A stretch of DNA of 13,427 bases from VGEM01 sp033764265 (GTDB taxonomy: Bacteria > Pseudomonadota > Alphaproteobacteria > Rhodospirillales > Rhodospirillaceae): NCBI GenBank assembly GCA_033764265.1, contig JANRJB010000115.1:1-13427 (forward strand). The letters are read 5' to 3'. Both the position numbers and the translations under genes were made by a program. Positions 1-8,257 of the stretch are shown here, piece after piece (within the stretch, counting starts at the first letter, position 1; every line of letters starts with the position of its first letter). The notes under the pieces were generated by a model. That model saw only the letters and a list, made by a program, of their open reading frames with translations, ran no database searches and had not been told where the DNA came from.

Positions 1-110
1 TCGGCGGTGCGCGAGCCGCGCGGCAGTTCATGCGCGCGGAGAAATTCCACATGCTCCCGTGCCACGGCGACCTCATTTCCCTTCGCTGCCCCATCCAAGC
101 AAAACCCTAA
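1..110 (+). CDS. Probable C-terminal fragment of an unidentified gene, cut by the left edge
   Basis: The reading frame whose codons begin at base 3 is open from the left edge to a TAA stop at 108-110, giving about 35 residues that include QFMRAEKFHMLPCHGDLI. In the first 65 bases G+C is highest at the third codon position of this frame, intermediate at the first and lowest at the second. That is the pattern of the other genes here and favours this strand over the opposite frame, which is also open. No family can be recognised from so short a tail, and the last dozen codons fit the pattern less well. It could be a chance open frame. The 193 bases from the stop to the next gene contain no convincing hairpin or promoter. 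Confidence 0.33.
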   Translation, partial: GGARAARQFMRAEKFHMLPCHGDLISLRCPIQAKP

Positions 111-303
111 GCAGGCAACTGCCGTCGCGCAACGCACACAATAAGCGCCCGGAAACACGGCATTTGGCTGCAATCGGAATGCAGAAATGTGAAATTGTCC
201 CGCGCCACCGCGACTCGCCGGCCCCCTGGCATGGCACAAGGCGATGGGTATGATCGGCGCCGCGCCGGAGGGGTGAGCCGGCCCGGGGAATGCGGAGGGG
301 CTC

Positions 304-975
304 GTGGATCCATTCTTGTTCGACGTCGTGAAGTACCTGCACGTGCTGTTGTTCGTGTATTGGCTGGGCGGTGATCTCGGTGTCTGGATGACCGGCAAGC
401 AGATGATCCGCGACGACTTGTCGCTGGACGAGCGGTTGCGCATCCGACAGGTCGGGGCGCTGATCGACATGGCGCCGCGCACCTGCCTGGTGCTGATGGT
501 GCCGGCCGGCTTCACGCTCGCCTCGAACTGGGGCTCGCCGTTGACCGGCGCCGTGCTGATCGAACTCTGGGTGTTCGGCCTGGTGTGGCTGTGGCTGGTG
601 TGGGAAGTGCACTGGCGCAAGAACGAGCCGATCGGCAAGACCCTGCAGTCCATCGACCTCGGGCTGCGCTACATCCTCGGCACGGCGATCCTGGCGTTCG
701 GCGCCTATTGCCTGATCACCGGTGGGCCGGTGGCCGAGAAGTGGCTTGCGGCCAAAATCACGTTGTTCGGGCTGATCATCTATAACGGGATTGTCTTGCG
801 GAAGATCGCCGGCAACTGGAATGCGGCGTTCGAATTGATCCGCGCCGGCGGCGACAAGCGCATCGAGGGCGAGAAACTGCTCAAGGCCAACCGCAAGACC
901 GTCGAGCCCCCGGTGTTGTCGATCTGGGCCCTGGTCGCCATCATGGGCTTTCTGGGCGTCACCAAGCCATTCTGA
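304..975 (+). CDS. Six-helix integral membrane protein of unknown function
   Basis: A 223-residue protein starting at GTG 304, preceded by GGAGGGG at 294-300; no in-frame ATG offers a better start. Hydrophobic segments lie at about residues 7-27, 54-76, 82-101, 120-140, 147-165 and 202-219, so it should be an inner-membrane protein with both ends on the same side. The first helix carries YLHVLLFVYWLGGDL, a lysine-x-leucine-histidine then WLGG pattern. It recalls copper-resistance (CopD-like) and related small haem- or metal-associated membrane families, where a helix-1 histidine is conserved. That similarity is only by motif, so no function is assigned. A soluble basic loop sits around residues 167-200. 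It ends 12 bases before the stop of the convergent flavin oxidoreductase, with no hairpin between them, so the two transcripts probably overlap. It could also be a single gene unrelated to its neighbours. Confidence 0.85.
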   Translation: MDPFLFDVVKYLHVLLFVYWLGGDLGVWMTGKQMIRDDLSLDERLRIRQVGALIDMAPRTCLVLMVPAGFTLASNWGSPLTGAVLIELWVFGLVWLWLVWEVHWRKNEPIGKTLQSIDLGLRYILGTAILAFGAYCLITGGPVAEKWLAAKITLFGLIIYNGIVLRKIAGNWNAAFELIRAGGDKRIEGEKLLKANRKTVEPPVLSIWALVAIMGFLGVTKPF

Positions 976-987
976 GCGACGTGGCGC

Positions 988-2976
988 CTACACCAGATTC
1001 CCGGCACGGTGGCCTTCGGCGGTGGCGTTGACCACGAACCGCGGCGCATATGCGTCACCAACCAAGTGCACGGCAATACCGCGGGCGCGCAGCGGTGCGG
1101 CCAATGCGTCGTTCGGCCGGCGCGAGGTCGCGTAGGTGAGCAGCGCGACATTCGCGATGGTCGATCCCGCACCGCTTTTCACGTCGCGGATCAGCACCTC
1201 GCCGTCCTCAAGACGGTCGAGCGGGCGCGGCTCGGCGGTTGTGATGATCCGGATGCCCAGCCGCGGCAAACGGTCGTAAATGCTCTGACGGTTAACGAGG
1301 GATTCGTCGCCGGCAATGCGCTCGCGCGGGGTGACGATCACCACATCATCAAACCGCTTCTTCAAGAGTTCGGCGGCGGCATAGGTCATGGCGGTGTGAT
1401 CGTGGTCGTACACCACCGCCGTACCGTCCTGGTGCTGGGGCCGGCGCAGGAATTCATGTGCGACGGTGCGGATGTCCTGCACGAATCCCGCCTCGGCGTA
1501 CTCCGCGGGCACGAACGACGGCACGGTCATGTCCGCGCCGGTGGCCAGCACCACCGCATCGGGCTTCAGTGCCAACACGTCGTCAAGGCCGGCATCGAGG
1601 CCGTACTCGAAGTGCGCGCCGAAGCGTTGCGCCATCTGAAACTGGAAATCGTAGATGCTGCTCAGGTTCTCGCCGCCGGGCAGGGCGGCGTGCAGCCGGG
1701 TCTTGCCGCCGACTTCACCGGCGCGCGCCAGGACCGTCACACGATGCCCGCGCGCGGCCGCCACCCAGGCCGCTTCCATGCCGGCGATGCCGCTGCCGAC
1801 CACCACCACAGTCTTTTTGGTCGCGGCGGGTTTAGGCCACCAGTCGGCTTCGTCTTTCGCGCCGACACGCGGGTTGTTGTCGCATTGCAACCGACCGCCA
1901 TCGATGATGATGTGCCAGCAGGTATTGCACGACACGCAGTAACGGATCTGCCGCTCGCGGCCCTCGAACGACTTTTTGCCCCAGGCCGGGTCGGTCACCA
2001 GCGGCCGGCCCAGCATCACCAGGTCGGCGAGGCCGTCGCGAATGAAGCGCTCGCCCTCGTTGGGGTCTGTGATCAGGCCGAGCGCGCCGACCGGCACGCC
2101 GGGCGCGTGGGCGGCGAGTTCCTTGATCTTCTCGACATACGGCGCGCGGATGCCGTGCATGTCGGGCAGATGCTGGTAGAGCGAATCCGCGTGCGAGCCC
2201 CAGCAATAGGTCAGGTAGTCGATTTCCTTGGTGGCTGCAACGATGCGTGTGATCTCGGCCGCTTCGGGCATGCCGATGCTACCGGGCACGCCGTCTTCGC
2301 CCGGCAACTTGATGCCCAAAATGAAATCACGACCGCAGGCCGCGCGCACGGCCGCGATCAGCTCGGTCACGAAGCGGCTGCGGTTTTCGGCCGTGCCGCC
2401 GTACTTGTCCGTGCGCCGGTTCGACCAGGCGGAGAAAAACTGATGGAAGATGTGTCCGTGTCCGGCGGAGATTTCGACGCCGCCGAATCCGGCTCGCTTC
2501 AGCGTGAATGCCGCTTCGGCCCATTCCTCGACAAGCAAGCCGACCTCGGCCGTTGTCAATTCGTGCGGCACGGTCCAGCTGATATCGTCGGGCAGCGGCG
2601 AGGCGCCGATGGCGCCCGGATTGCGCCCAACCTCGTGTCGGCCGCGCCCGCCGTCCTGGATTTGCGCGAGCAGGCGGCAGTCGTGGGCCTCGACCGCGTC
2701 GGCCCAGCGGCGCAAACCGTCGAAGTTCTCCGGTCGATAGACCGTCACCTTTTTCGGGCCGGTCTGGCGCCGCAGCAGGTTCATCGGTTCGGTGACCGAG
2801 ATCGCCGCGCCGCCGCGCGCGCGATTGGCGTGGTAGGTGATGATGTCCTCGGGCACCTCGCCACGCTCCACGTAACGCGTGGACATGGCGGCATGCACGA
2901 TACGGTTCTTCAGCGTGAACGGCCCCAGCTTCAGGGGCGAGAACAGGTGTGGATAAACAGGATGCGCGGCGGACAT
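988..2976 (-). CDS. FMN/4Fe-4S/FAD oxidoreductase, 2,4-dienoyl-CoA reductase / trimethylamine dehydrogenase family
   Basis: A 662-residue enzyme, the usual length for this two-part family. Residues 1-340 form the FMN-binding TIM barrel of the old-yellow-enzyme superfamily, opening LFSPLKLGPFTLKNRIVHAA. Four cysteines, C347, C350, C353 and C365, in a C-x2-C-x2-C-x11-C arrangement should hold the 4Fe-4S cluster. Residues 388-660 are a Rossmann part with GSGIAG at 394-399 and a second ATG motif at 478-480. Family members are cytosolic and either reduce enoyl/dienoyl substrates with NAD(P)H or oxidatively demethylate N-methyl amines. In the barrel the usual GAHGYLLHQF reads SAGHGHIFHQF (170-180), so the expected tyrosine is H175. 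I recall a similar sequence in demethylase-like members such as dimethylglycine or N-methylproline demethylases, so amine demethylation is as likely as enoyl reduction. The ATG start lacks a good ribosome-binding site. It is divergent from the binding-protein gene. Confidence 0.9.
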   Translation of the reverse strand: MSAAHPVYPHLFSPLKLGPFTLKNRIVHAAMSTRYVERGEVPEDIITYHANRARGGAAISVTEPMNLLRRQTGPKKVTVYRPENFDGLRRWADAVEAHDCRLLAQIQDGGRGRHEVGRNPGAIGASPLPDDISWTVPHELTTAEVGLLVEEWAEAAFTLKRAGFGGVEISAGHGHIFHQFFSAWSNRRTDKYGGTAENRSRFVTELIAAVRAACGRDFILGIKLPGEDGVPGSIGMPEAAEITRIVAATKEIDYLTYCWGSHADSLYQHLPDMHGIRAPYVEKIKELAAHAPGVPVGALGLITDPNEGERFIRDGLADLVMLGRPLVTDPAWGKKSFEGRERQIRYCVSCNTCWHIIIDGGRLQCDNNPRVGAKDEADWWPKPAATKKTVVVVGSGIAGMEAAWVAAARGHRVTVLARAGEVGGKTRLHAALPGGENLSSIYDFQFQMAQRFGAHFEYGLDAGLDDVLALKPDAVVLATGADMTVPSFVPAEYAEAGFVQDIRTVAHEFLRRPQHQDGTAVVYDHDHTAMTYAAAELLKKRFDDVVIVTPRERIAGDESLVNRQSIYDRLPRLGIRIITTAEPRPLDRLEDGEVLIRDVKSGAGSTIANVALLTYATSRRPNDALAAPLRARGIAVHLVGDAYAPRFVVNATAEGHRAGNLV

Positions 2977-3026
2977 GGGGCGGCGAGGGGTGACGTTTCG
3001 GCACGGGACCGGGCAGCATTAGCACA

Positions 3027-3043
3027 TTGTCTGCCGGCGACAA
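3027..3043. promoter_or_regulatory. Candidate operator: TTGTC-N7-GACAA inverted repeat between divergent genes
   Basis: The 127 bases between the flavin oxidoreductase (-) and the binding-protein gene (+) hold a perfect five-base inverted repeat, TTGTC at 3027-3031 and GACAA at 3039-3043, around a GC-rich centre. Its position midway between divergent starts suits a shared regulator. Five-base arms can arise by chance and no regulator gene is in the window, so this is only a candidate. Confidence 0.2.
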
Positions 3044-3103
3044 GCCGAGTGAGCGGCGTTGCGTCAGTGCGCGCCTGCCCGCATGATACGCGCGGCGGTA
3101 GGC

Positions 3104-4639
3104 ATGGGGAACACGTTGAAACGTTTCATTTGCGGCATTTGCGTCGGCGTGTTCATCGGGTTGAGCGGCGCAGCCGCGGAGTCCACCCTGCGCATGGGAG
3201 TGCTGGGCATCCCGGTGACCAAAGGCCAGCCGTACGCCTCGATGAACGCGCCCACCATCTATACATGGGCGGCCATCTTCGATTCCCTGACGTTTGTGGG
3301 CCATGACGGCGCGATTCGCCCATGGCTGGCGCTGTCGTGGGAGAACGTCGACCCGTTGACCTGGCGTTTTGATTTGCGGCCGGGCGTGACCTTTTCCAAC
3401 GGCGAGCCGTTCAATGCCGATGCCGTGGTGAACGCGGTCGACTACCTGATCAGCCCGGCTGCCGCCGGTGATGTGGTCGCCAGCATGTTCAACACCGTCG
3501 TCGGGGCGCGCGCCTTGGACGCGTTGACGGTGGAGATCACAACCCGAACGCCCAATCCGGTGCTGCCGCGCGAAGTGTCGACCTTGCGGATCGTCGCGCC
3601 CGAGGCGTGGCGCCGGCTGGGACCGCAGGGCTTCGGCAACGCGCCGCATGGCACCGGGCCATTCCAGGTCGAGCGGTTCGAGCCGGCGCGCGTGGTGATG
3701 CGGCGCTTCGACAACTCATGGCGCCCACCCGCTTTCGACCGGCTTGAGGTTCGTGCCGTGCCCGAAGGCCCGGCGCGGGTTCAGGCCATGATGTCTCGAC
3801 AGCTCGACATGATCCTAGGCGCGTCGCCCGATCTGATGGACGCCTTGGCCGACAACGGCGATCAGGTCGTCGTGGTGCCCGGTTCGGGGACCTTCGCTTT
3901 TTCCTTCATCCTCAATCCGTCGCATCCGGCTTTTGGACCAGCGAACGCGCCGCTGACGGACGTACGCGTGCGGCAGGCTCTGAACTACGCTGTTGATAAG
4001 AACGCGTTTCTGACCGCCTTGCTGGGCGGCAAGACCGGCGCGGCGTCGCAACCCGCACCTCCGATTGCGTTCGGCTACGATCCCGCGCTGGCGCCGTATC
4101 CTTTCGATCCGGAAAAGGCCCGCGCCCTGCTGGCCGAAGCGGGCTACCCGGACGGTTTCGCCATGGTGGTTGAGATCGTGCCGGGCGGATCGATTCCCAA
4201 CGGCGAGGCGATCTACCAGAAGGTGGCGGAGGATCTTGCCAAGGTCGGCGTGCGCGTCGAACTGCGGCCATTCACCATTCAGCAGTATCTGCGTGCACTG
4301 CACTTCGGCGAGTTCTCCGGCCAAGGGTTCATGATGGATTTTCCGTCGGCGCCGACCATGGACGTGCTGCGCGCCATGAAGCTGCACAGCTGCTGGTGGA
4401 AAACCCCGTACCTGTGCGTTGCCGAAGACCAGGCCTTGATCGAGGAGATCGCGCAGGAATTCGACATCGAGCGCCGCTTGAACCTGTCGCGGCAGCTCAT
4501 GCGACGGTACCGCGACCAGGCGTACGCGCTCTATCTGTTCAACACGGTCGAGTTTTACGGTTTGCGCCGTGGCCTGACCGGGTTCGAGGCCGAGGGGCTG
4601 TTCATTCGTTACGACAAGATCAGGGATTCCGGGACATGA
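3104..4639 (+). CDS. Family-5 ABC transporter substrate-binding protein (dipeptide/oligopeptide/nickel type), orphan
   Basis: From ATG 3104 the product is 511 residues, typical for SBP_bac_5 proteins. This start gives a clean signal peptide: MGNTLKRF, a hydrophobic run to residue 25 and an AAA|ES cleavage site, so the mature protein should be periplasmic. In-frame starts at 3083 (ATG) and 3059 (TTG) would only add a poor N-terminus. Family hallmarks are FSNGEPFNADAVVNAVDY in lobe 1, the HGTGPFQVERFEP turn, VRQALNYAVDKNAF, and YPFDPEKARALLAEAGYPDGF near the C-terminal lobe. Relatives bind peptides, nickel, glutathione, opines or sugars, and the ligand cannot be read from this sequence. No permease or ATPase gene adjoins it. 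Its TGA stop overlaps the start of the following dehydrogenase in an ATGA, so the two are co-translated, which suggests a shared substrate or pathway. Confidence 0.92.
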   Translation: MGNTLKRFICGICVGVFIGLSGAAAESTLRMGVLGIPVTKGQPYASMNAPTIYTWAAIFDSLTFVGHDGAIRPWLALSWENVDPLTWRFDLRPGVTFSNGEPFNADAVVNAVDYLISPAAAGDVVASMFNTVVGARALDALTVEITTRTPNPVLPREVSTLRIVAPEAWRRLGPQGFGNAPHGTGPFQVERFEPARVVMRRFDNSWRPPAFDRLEVRAVPEGPARVQAMMSRQLDMILGASPDLMDALADNGDQVVVVPGSGTFAFSFILNPSHPAFGPANAPLTDVRVRQALNYAVDKNAFLTALLGGKTGAASQPAPPIAFGYDPALAPYPFDPEKARALLAEAGYPDGFAMVVEIVPGGSIPNGEAIYQKVAEDLAKVGVRVELRPFTIQQYLRALHFGEFSGQGFMMDFPSAPTMDVLRAMKLHSCWWKTPYLCVAEDQALIEEIAQEFDIERRLNLSRQLMRRYRDQAYALYLFNTVEFYGLRRGLTGFEAEGLFIRYDKIRDSGT

Positions 4640-5412
4640 TCAATGGGTTCTCCGCTCCGGGTTGCACCGCCCTGGTGACAGGCGCCAACCAGGGCATCGG
4701 CAGGGGGTTCGTCGAAGCGTTGCTCGAACGCGGCTGCGCGCGGGTTTACGCCACCGCGCGCCGCTCCGACACGCTCGACGGCCTGGCCGCGCTTGATCGC
4801 GCCCGCGTCATACCGCTGGAACTCGACGTCGTGAATGACGCCCAGCGACAGGCGGCGGCGAAAGTGGCCTCCGACGTCACGCTGCTGATCAACAATGCCG
4901 GCATTCCCGGCAGTGACGAGCCACGGGAGCGCCGGTTCCTCTCAGCTACGACCCTCGCGGATGCACGGCTGGTGATGGAAGTCGATTTTTTCGCCCAGGC
5001 CGAGATGTGCCGCGCCTTCGCGCCCACGCTTGTGGCTAACCGGCCCGCGGCCATCGTCAACATTCTGTCGATCGGCGCGCTGTTTTGCTTGCCGGAGTAT
5101 TCCACCTACTGCGCCGCAAAGTCGGCGGCGGCCATCATGACCAAGGGCGTGCGCGCCGAGCTGGCGCGTTCGGGGGTGTTTGTCGCCGGCGTCTTCACCG
5201 GCGGCGTGGACACGCGCATGGCGGCCAAGAACGTTTACGAAAAGATGTCGCCGATCGACCACGCCCGGCAGGTTCTCGATGCCGTAGCGGCCGGGGTCGA
5301 GGACATTTTCGCCGGCACCGGCGCCGAACGTATTCGCGATGCCGTCAAGTCCGACGAGAAAGCCTTCGAGCGCAGCTACATCGAGCGGTTTCACACCGCG
5401 CCCATCAATTGA
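4636..5412 (+). CDS. Short-chain dehydrogenase/reductase (SDR, classical type)
   Basis: A 258-residue cytosolic NAD(P)-dependent oxidoreductase of normal SDR length. The cofactor motif TGANQGIG is at 15-22, NNAG at 86-89, and the catalytic serine S145, tyrosine Y158 and lysine K162 (YCAAK) are all present, so the enzyme should be active. Arginines after the second strand (A-R-R at 41-43) suggest a preference for NADP(H), by general SDR rules. The ATG at 4636 overlaps the stop of the binding-protein gene by four bases, so translation is probably coupled; the frame is open further upstream, but that part lies inside the binding-protein gene. The substrate, presumably an alcohol or ketone, is unknown. 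The unit ends at a strong hairpin just after the TGA stop. Confidence 0.92.
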   Translation: MINGFSAPGCTALVTGANQGIGRGFVEALLERGCARVYATARRSDTLDGLAALDRARVIPLELDVVNDAQRQAAAKVASDVTLLINNAGIPGSDEPRERRFLSATTLADARLVMEVDFFAQAEMCRAFAPTLVANRPAAIVNILSIGALFCLPEYSTYCAAKSAAAIMTKGVRAELARSGVFVAGVFTGGVDTRMAAKNVYEKMSPIDHARQVLDAVAAGVEDIFAGTGAERIRDAVKSDEKAFERSYIERFHTAPIN

Positions 5413-5417
5413 AACGA

Positions 5418-5447
5418 AAACGGCGGCGCCCGCAGGAGCCGCCGTTT
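5418..5447. terminator. Bidirectional hairpin terminator between convergent genes
   Basis: A perfect ten-base stem, AAACGGCGGC (5418-5427) with GCCGCCGTTT (5438-5447), and a ten-base loop lies six bases after the dehydrogenase stop and 22 bases beyond the receptor stop on the other strand. A-rich and T-rich flanks on both sides fit intrinsic termination in both directions, though the T tract is short. Confidence 0.75.
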
Positions 5448-5469
5448 CCTCCAAAGCGGTGCGGCCGAA

Positions 5470-7944
5470 TCAGAACTTCGCCCCCAGGCGCAAGCCGAAC
5501 TGCTGCTTGTCCGCGGCGTAGGTGGTGTACGCCAGCACCGGCGGCGCGACCGGCAGGGCGATGAACGGGTCGCCGTAGGTCTGCGCCGAGGTCGGCTTCT
5601 TGTTGTCGAGCAGGTTGGTCACGTAAGCCAGCACCGAATAGGTGTCGTTCTGGGCGCCGATCTGGGCGTCGACGTTCCACACCGCTGCCAGCCAGATCCG
5701 GTTGTCCGGCGACTGGTAGCGCTTGCTGCGGTACTGGGCGCTGAGCTCGGTGATCAGGTTCCAGTCGCCCTGCAGCGGTGCCGTGTAGTTGATGACCCCG
5801 GAGAAGGAATGTTTCGCGGATTGTTCCATCTGCTTGCCGTTGGTGTTGGTGAAGCACACCACTTGGTTGCCGACGTTCCCTACGCGGCAGTTGCCCGATC
5901 CGGCGATGCCGAGCGCCGAAGTCGAGGGAACTTCCGAATCGGTAAAGCGTGGATCGAGGTAGGTGTAGGCGGTGGAAAGGGTCAAGCCCTCCACCGGTGC
6001 AACGGTCAACTCCAGCTCGACGCCGTCGACCTTGGCCTGGCCCTGGTTGACGACGATGTTGCTTACGCCTTGCGGGCTGCGGGTGTCGGGCACCAGTAGT
6101 TGGTTGATGCGGTTCGAGTACACCATGTGGAAGTAGGCGCCGTTGAAGCGCACGGTGTCCCCGGCCCACGAGGTCTTGAAGCCCGCCTCGTAGTTCCACA
6201 ACTTCTCCGGCCGGTAGAAGGCGTCATTGGCGTCGAACACCACGGCAACGTTCAGGAAGCCCGCCGGCTTCACGCCCTTGGACACGCTGGCGTAAAACAG
6301 CATGTCGTCGTTCGGCGTGTAATTGACGGTCACCCGCGGTGCAAAGAAGTTGCTGTCCGACGACGGACGGAACACGGTTCCGGCGAACGCGACCGGCAGC
6401 AGCGCGCCGGCTGGTGTGATCGGCAGGTTGAGGGCCCGCCCGAAAATATAGTCGAACTCCTCGCGACTATAGCGGCCCTCGGCGCTGATCTCGAACTGTT
6501 CGTTGAAGCTGTACTCGGCGATCGCGTAACCCGAGTAGTGCTTGGTGTCGCGGCGGTTCAGGTCGCCAGTGATTCTCCCACGAATCTGCAATTCGCGGGC
6601 GGCAGACCAGCCGGCCGGCGCCAGTGGCGGGTTGCGCACGAAGCCGCTGATGAAGACCGAGCTGTTGATGCTGTCGTAGTCCTCTTGCCAGTACAGGCCG
6701 CCGATGGCCCAGCGGAAGCGATCCGCTTCAAGATTGCCGATGCGGATTTCCTGGCTGAATTGCGAGGCATCCGTGTCCAGGTCCGACACCTGCGATGCCG
6801 GCAACGGCTCGGCGTTGCCCGGAGTAGGCAGAGTGACCGCGCGCGCCGGCGCGCCGAAGAAGTCGGCGTCGGCCCGGCTAAGCGCGCTGGCGTCCAAGTA
6901 TCCGGTCCAGCTCGACAGCGTGACGTCTCCAAGGTCGACTTCGCCGACCAAGTTGACCACGAACGGCTTGACCCGCCCGCCTTCGTAATCCTCGCCGGTC
7001 AACGGATCGACGCTGAGTAACACGCGGTCGCCGCGGCGTTCTTCGCCGAGTGCGGGGTAGGGGATCGACGCCGGTAGCGGTGCGCCACCCGGAGGGGCGC
7101 CCAAGCGCAGCCCGACCGCATTGGACGGCAACGGCAGCGTGGTGTTCCGGCCCGGCACCGCTTGGCCGAAATAATACGAAGGTCTTGGCTCGGACTTGTC
7201 GTCGGAATAAGTCACTCGCAACGTGAAGTCGATGTTATCCGACGGCATCATGCGCAAGGCACCCGACAACCCCCAAGAATCCCAACCGCCGATCTTCTTG
7301 CCGCTCACGTCGTTGCGATAAAAACCGTTGAAATAGCTGTACAGTCCGTTGACGCGGATTGCGGCTTTTTCGTTGATCGGCACGTTCGTCGCACCGCGGA
7401 ATTCATAGAGGCCGTCGGTAGCGACGTCGGCATTGACCGAGGTTTCCACGCCCTCGGTCGAGGGTTTCTTCGAGATGTAGTTGATGGCGCCGCCGAAGGC
7501 GACGCGGCCGTACAACGCGCTCTGTGGCCCCTTGACCACCTCGATGCGCTCCACGTCCACAAGTTTCAGATTCATCAAGCTGGAGCCGCCAGCGGTGGAA
7601 ATCGATTCCGATGAGATATCCACGCCATCGAGCAAGATGCCGATCGGCGGACGACCACGGGTGGTGGGCAGACCGCGGATGTTGGGGCGTGTGTCCTGCG
7701 GGGCGAAGCCCTTATCGTAGCTGAGGCCGGGGGTGAACTTCGCCACCTCGGCGATCGTGCGGATGCCCTGGCGCTGGATCATGTCGGCGGTGAAGGCGGT
7801 CACCGTCAGCGGTACCTGCTGCAGGCTTTCCTCGCGTTTACGCGCCGTGACGGTAATTTCCTCGATCTGTGCCGCAGCTTCGGTGGCGGCAAACCCCAGC
7901 ACGCTGGTCATGAGCAGCGCGGTCTTGAGCGAACGCATCGTCAT
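5470..7944 (-). CDS. TonB-dependent outer-membrane receptor
   Basis: An 824-residue receptor that imports a scarce or bulky ligand across the outer membrane, powered by TonB-ExbBD. The signal peptide runs to about residue 25 (AAA|Q). It is followed directly by a TonB-box-like EEITVTARKREESLQQVPL, then a plug domain with NIRGLPTTRGRPP and VKGPQSALYGRVAFGGAINY. The remainder is a beta-barrel ending in phenylalanine (RLGAKF), as outer-membrane insertion requires. There is no N-terminal signalling domain, so it is not a sigma-regulator transducer. The start ATG has a good site, GGGGAG, about ten bases upstream. Receptors with this ARKREESLQQVPL opening are abundant in sphingomonads and steroid- or aromatic-degrading gammaproteobacteria and take many ligands besides siderophores. 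No Fur box is visible upstream, so an iron role is not shown. The exported hydrolase and PepSY protein upstream are plausible partners. Confidence 0.95.
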   Translation of the reverse strand: MTMRSLKTALLMTSVLGFAATEAAAQIEEITVTARKREESLQQVPLTVTAFTADMIQRQGIRTIAEVAKFTPGLSYDKGFAPQDTRPNIRGLPTTRGRPPIGILLDGVDISSESISTAGGSSLMNLKLVDVERIEVVKGPQSALYGRVAFGGAINYISKKPSTEGVETSVNADVATDGLYEFRGATNVPINEKAAIRVNGLYSYFNGFYRNDVSGKKIGGWDSWGLSGALRMMPSDNIDFTLRVTYSDDKSEPRPSYYFGQAVPGRNTTLPLPSNAVGLRLGAPPGGAPLPASIPYPALGEERRGDRVLLSVDPLTGEDYEGGRVKPFVVNLVGEVDLGDVTLSSWTGYLDASALSRADADFFGAPARAVTLPTPGNAEPLPASQVSDLDTDASQFSQEIRIGNLEADRFRWAIGGLYWQEDYDSINSSVFISGFVRNPPLAPAGWSAARELQIRGRITGDLNRRDTKHYSGYAIAEYSFNEQFEISAEGRYSREEFDYIFGRALNLPITPAGALLPVAFAGTVFRPSSDSNFFAPRVTVNYTPNDDMLFYASVSKGVKPAGFLNVAVVFDANDAFYRPEKLWNYEAGFKTSWAGDTVRFNGAYFHMVYSNRINQLLVPDTRSPQGVSNIVVNQGQAKVDGVELELTVAPVEGLTLSTAYTYLDPRFTDSEVPSTSALGIAGSGNCRVGNVGNQVVCFTNTNGKQMEQSAKHSFSGVINYTAPLQGDWNLITELSAQYRSKRYQSPDNRIWLAAVWNVDAQIGAQNDTYSVLAYVTNLLDNKKPTSAQTYGDPFIALPVAPPVLAYTTYAADKQQFGLRLGAKF

Positions 7945-8257
7945 CGGTCAATCTCCCCGTCTATACCTCGACCCCTTGGGCAGGTGGTCATTTAAGCCAT
8001 GATTCCTGCCGCCCGGAATACCCCTACGCCAGCGGTTCGCCCGGCGAACTTGAGAATTTGGAATGGATCAGAGCAGAACACTGATGGCAGCTGGTACGGC
8101 ACGCGGGGTCATCGCCGCAGCAAGGGGCTATTCGATTGAGGAATCGACGCCCATAGGCGCATGCCGGTCAGCACCAGTGCTGCGCAGTCTAATCGGGACA
8201 GACGCGAAAATTCTCGCGCGGTGTTGCCGTCGGGCAACAACCCGTCGAGACCGAGCT
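7945..8257. other. 313-base intergenic region upstream of the receptor gene
   Basis: This stretch lies between the hydrolase stop and the receptor start, both on the minus strand. It contains a hairpin close to the hydrolase stop (listed separately) and a six-base inverted repeat TCGATT/AATCGA at 8132-8147 with a four-base loop. A weak TATAGA, read on the minus strand near 7960, could serve the receptor, but no matching -35 is convincing. Open frames here are not supported by any family or ribosome-binding site. No iron-box palindrome is seen. Confidence 0.5.
8201..8239 (-). terminator. Candidate terminator after the alpha/beta hydrolase gene
   Basis: On the minus strand, about 20 bases past the hydrolase stop, TGTTGCC and GGCAACA (8233-8239 and 8222-8228 in + coordinates) form a perfect seven-base stem with a four-base loop. 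A second small stem, CGCGA/TCGCG around AATTTT, follows at about 8202-8217. There is no long T tract, so termination would be moderate. It suggests the receptor is transcribed from its own promoter. Confidence 0.4.

Noticed and set aside
1009..3306. A 765-codon open frame on the + strand
   Set aside because: It runs antisense to the flavin oxidoreductase, whose FMN, 4Fe-4S and Rossmann motifs are unmistakable. Its own translation is rich in Arg, His and Ala with no domain, as expected from the opposite strand of a GC-rich gene.
2327..3649. A 440-codon open frame on the - strand spanning two genes
   Set aside because: It crosses both the oxidoreductase (in another frame) and the antisense of the binding-protein gene, with Arg/Gly/His-rich low-information sequence and no ribosome-binding site.
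6100..7020. A 306-codon open frame on the + strand inside the receptor gene
   Set aside because: It is antisense to the TonB-dependent receptor barrel and has no recognisable motif.
7945..8257. A Fur box upstream of the receptor
   Set aside because: I looked for a GATAATGATAATCATTATC-like palindrome on both strands and found none.
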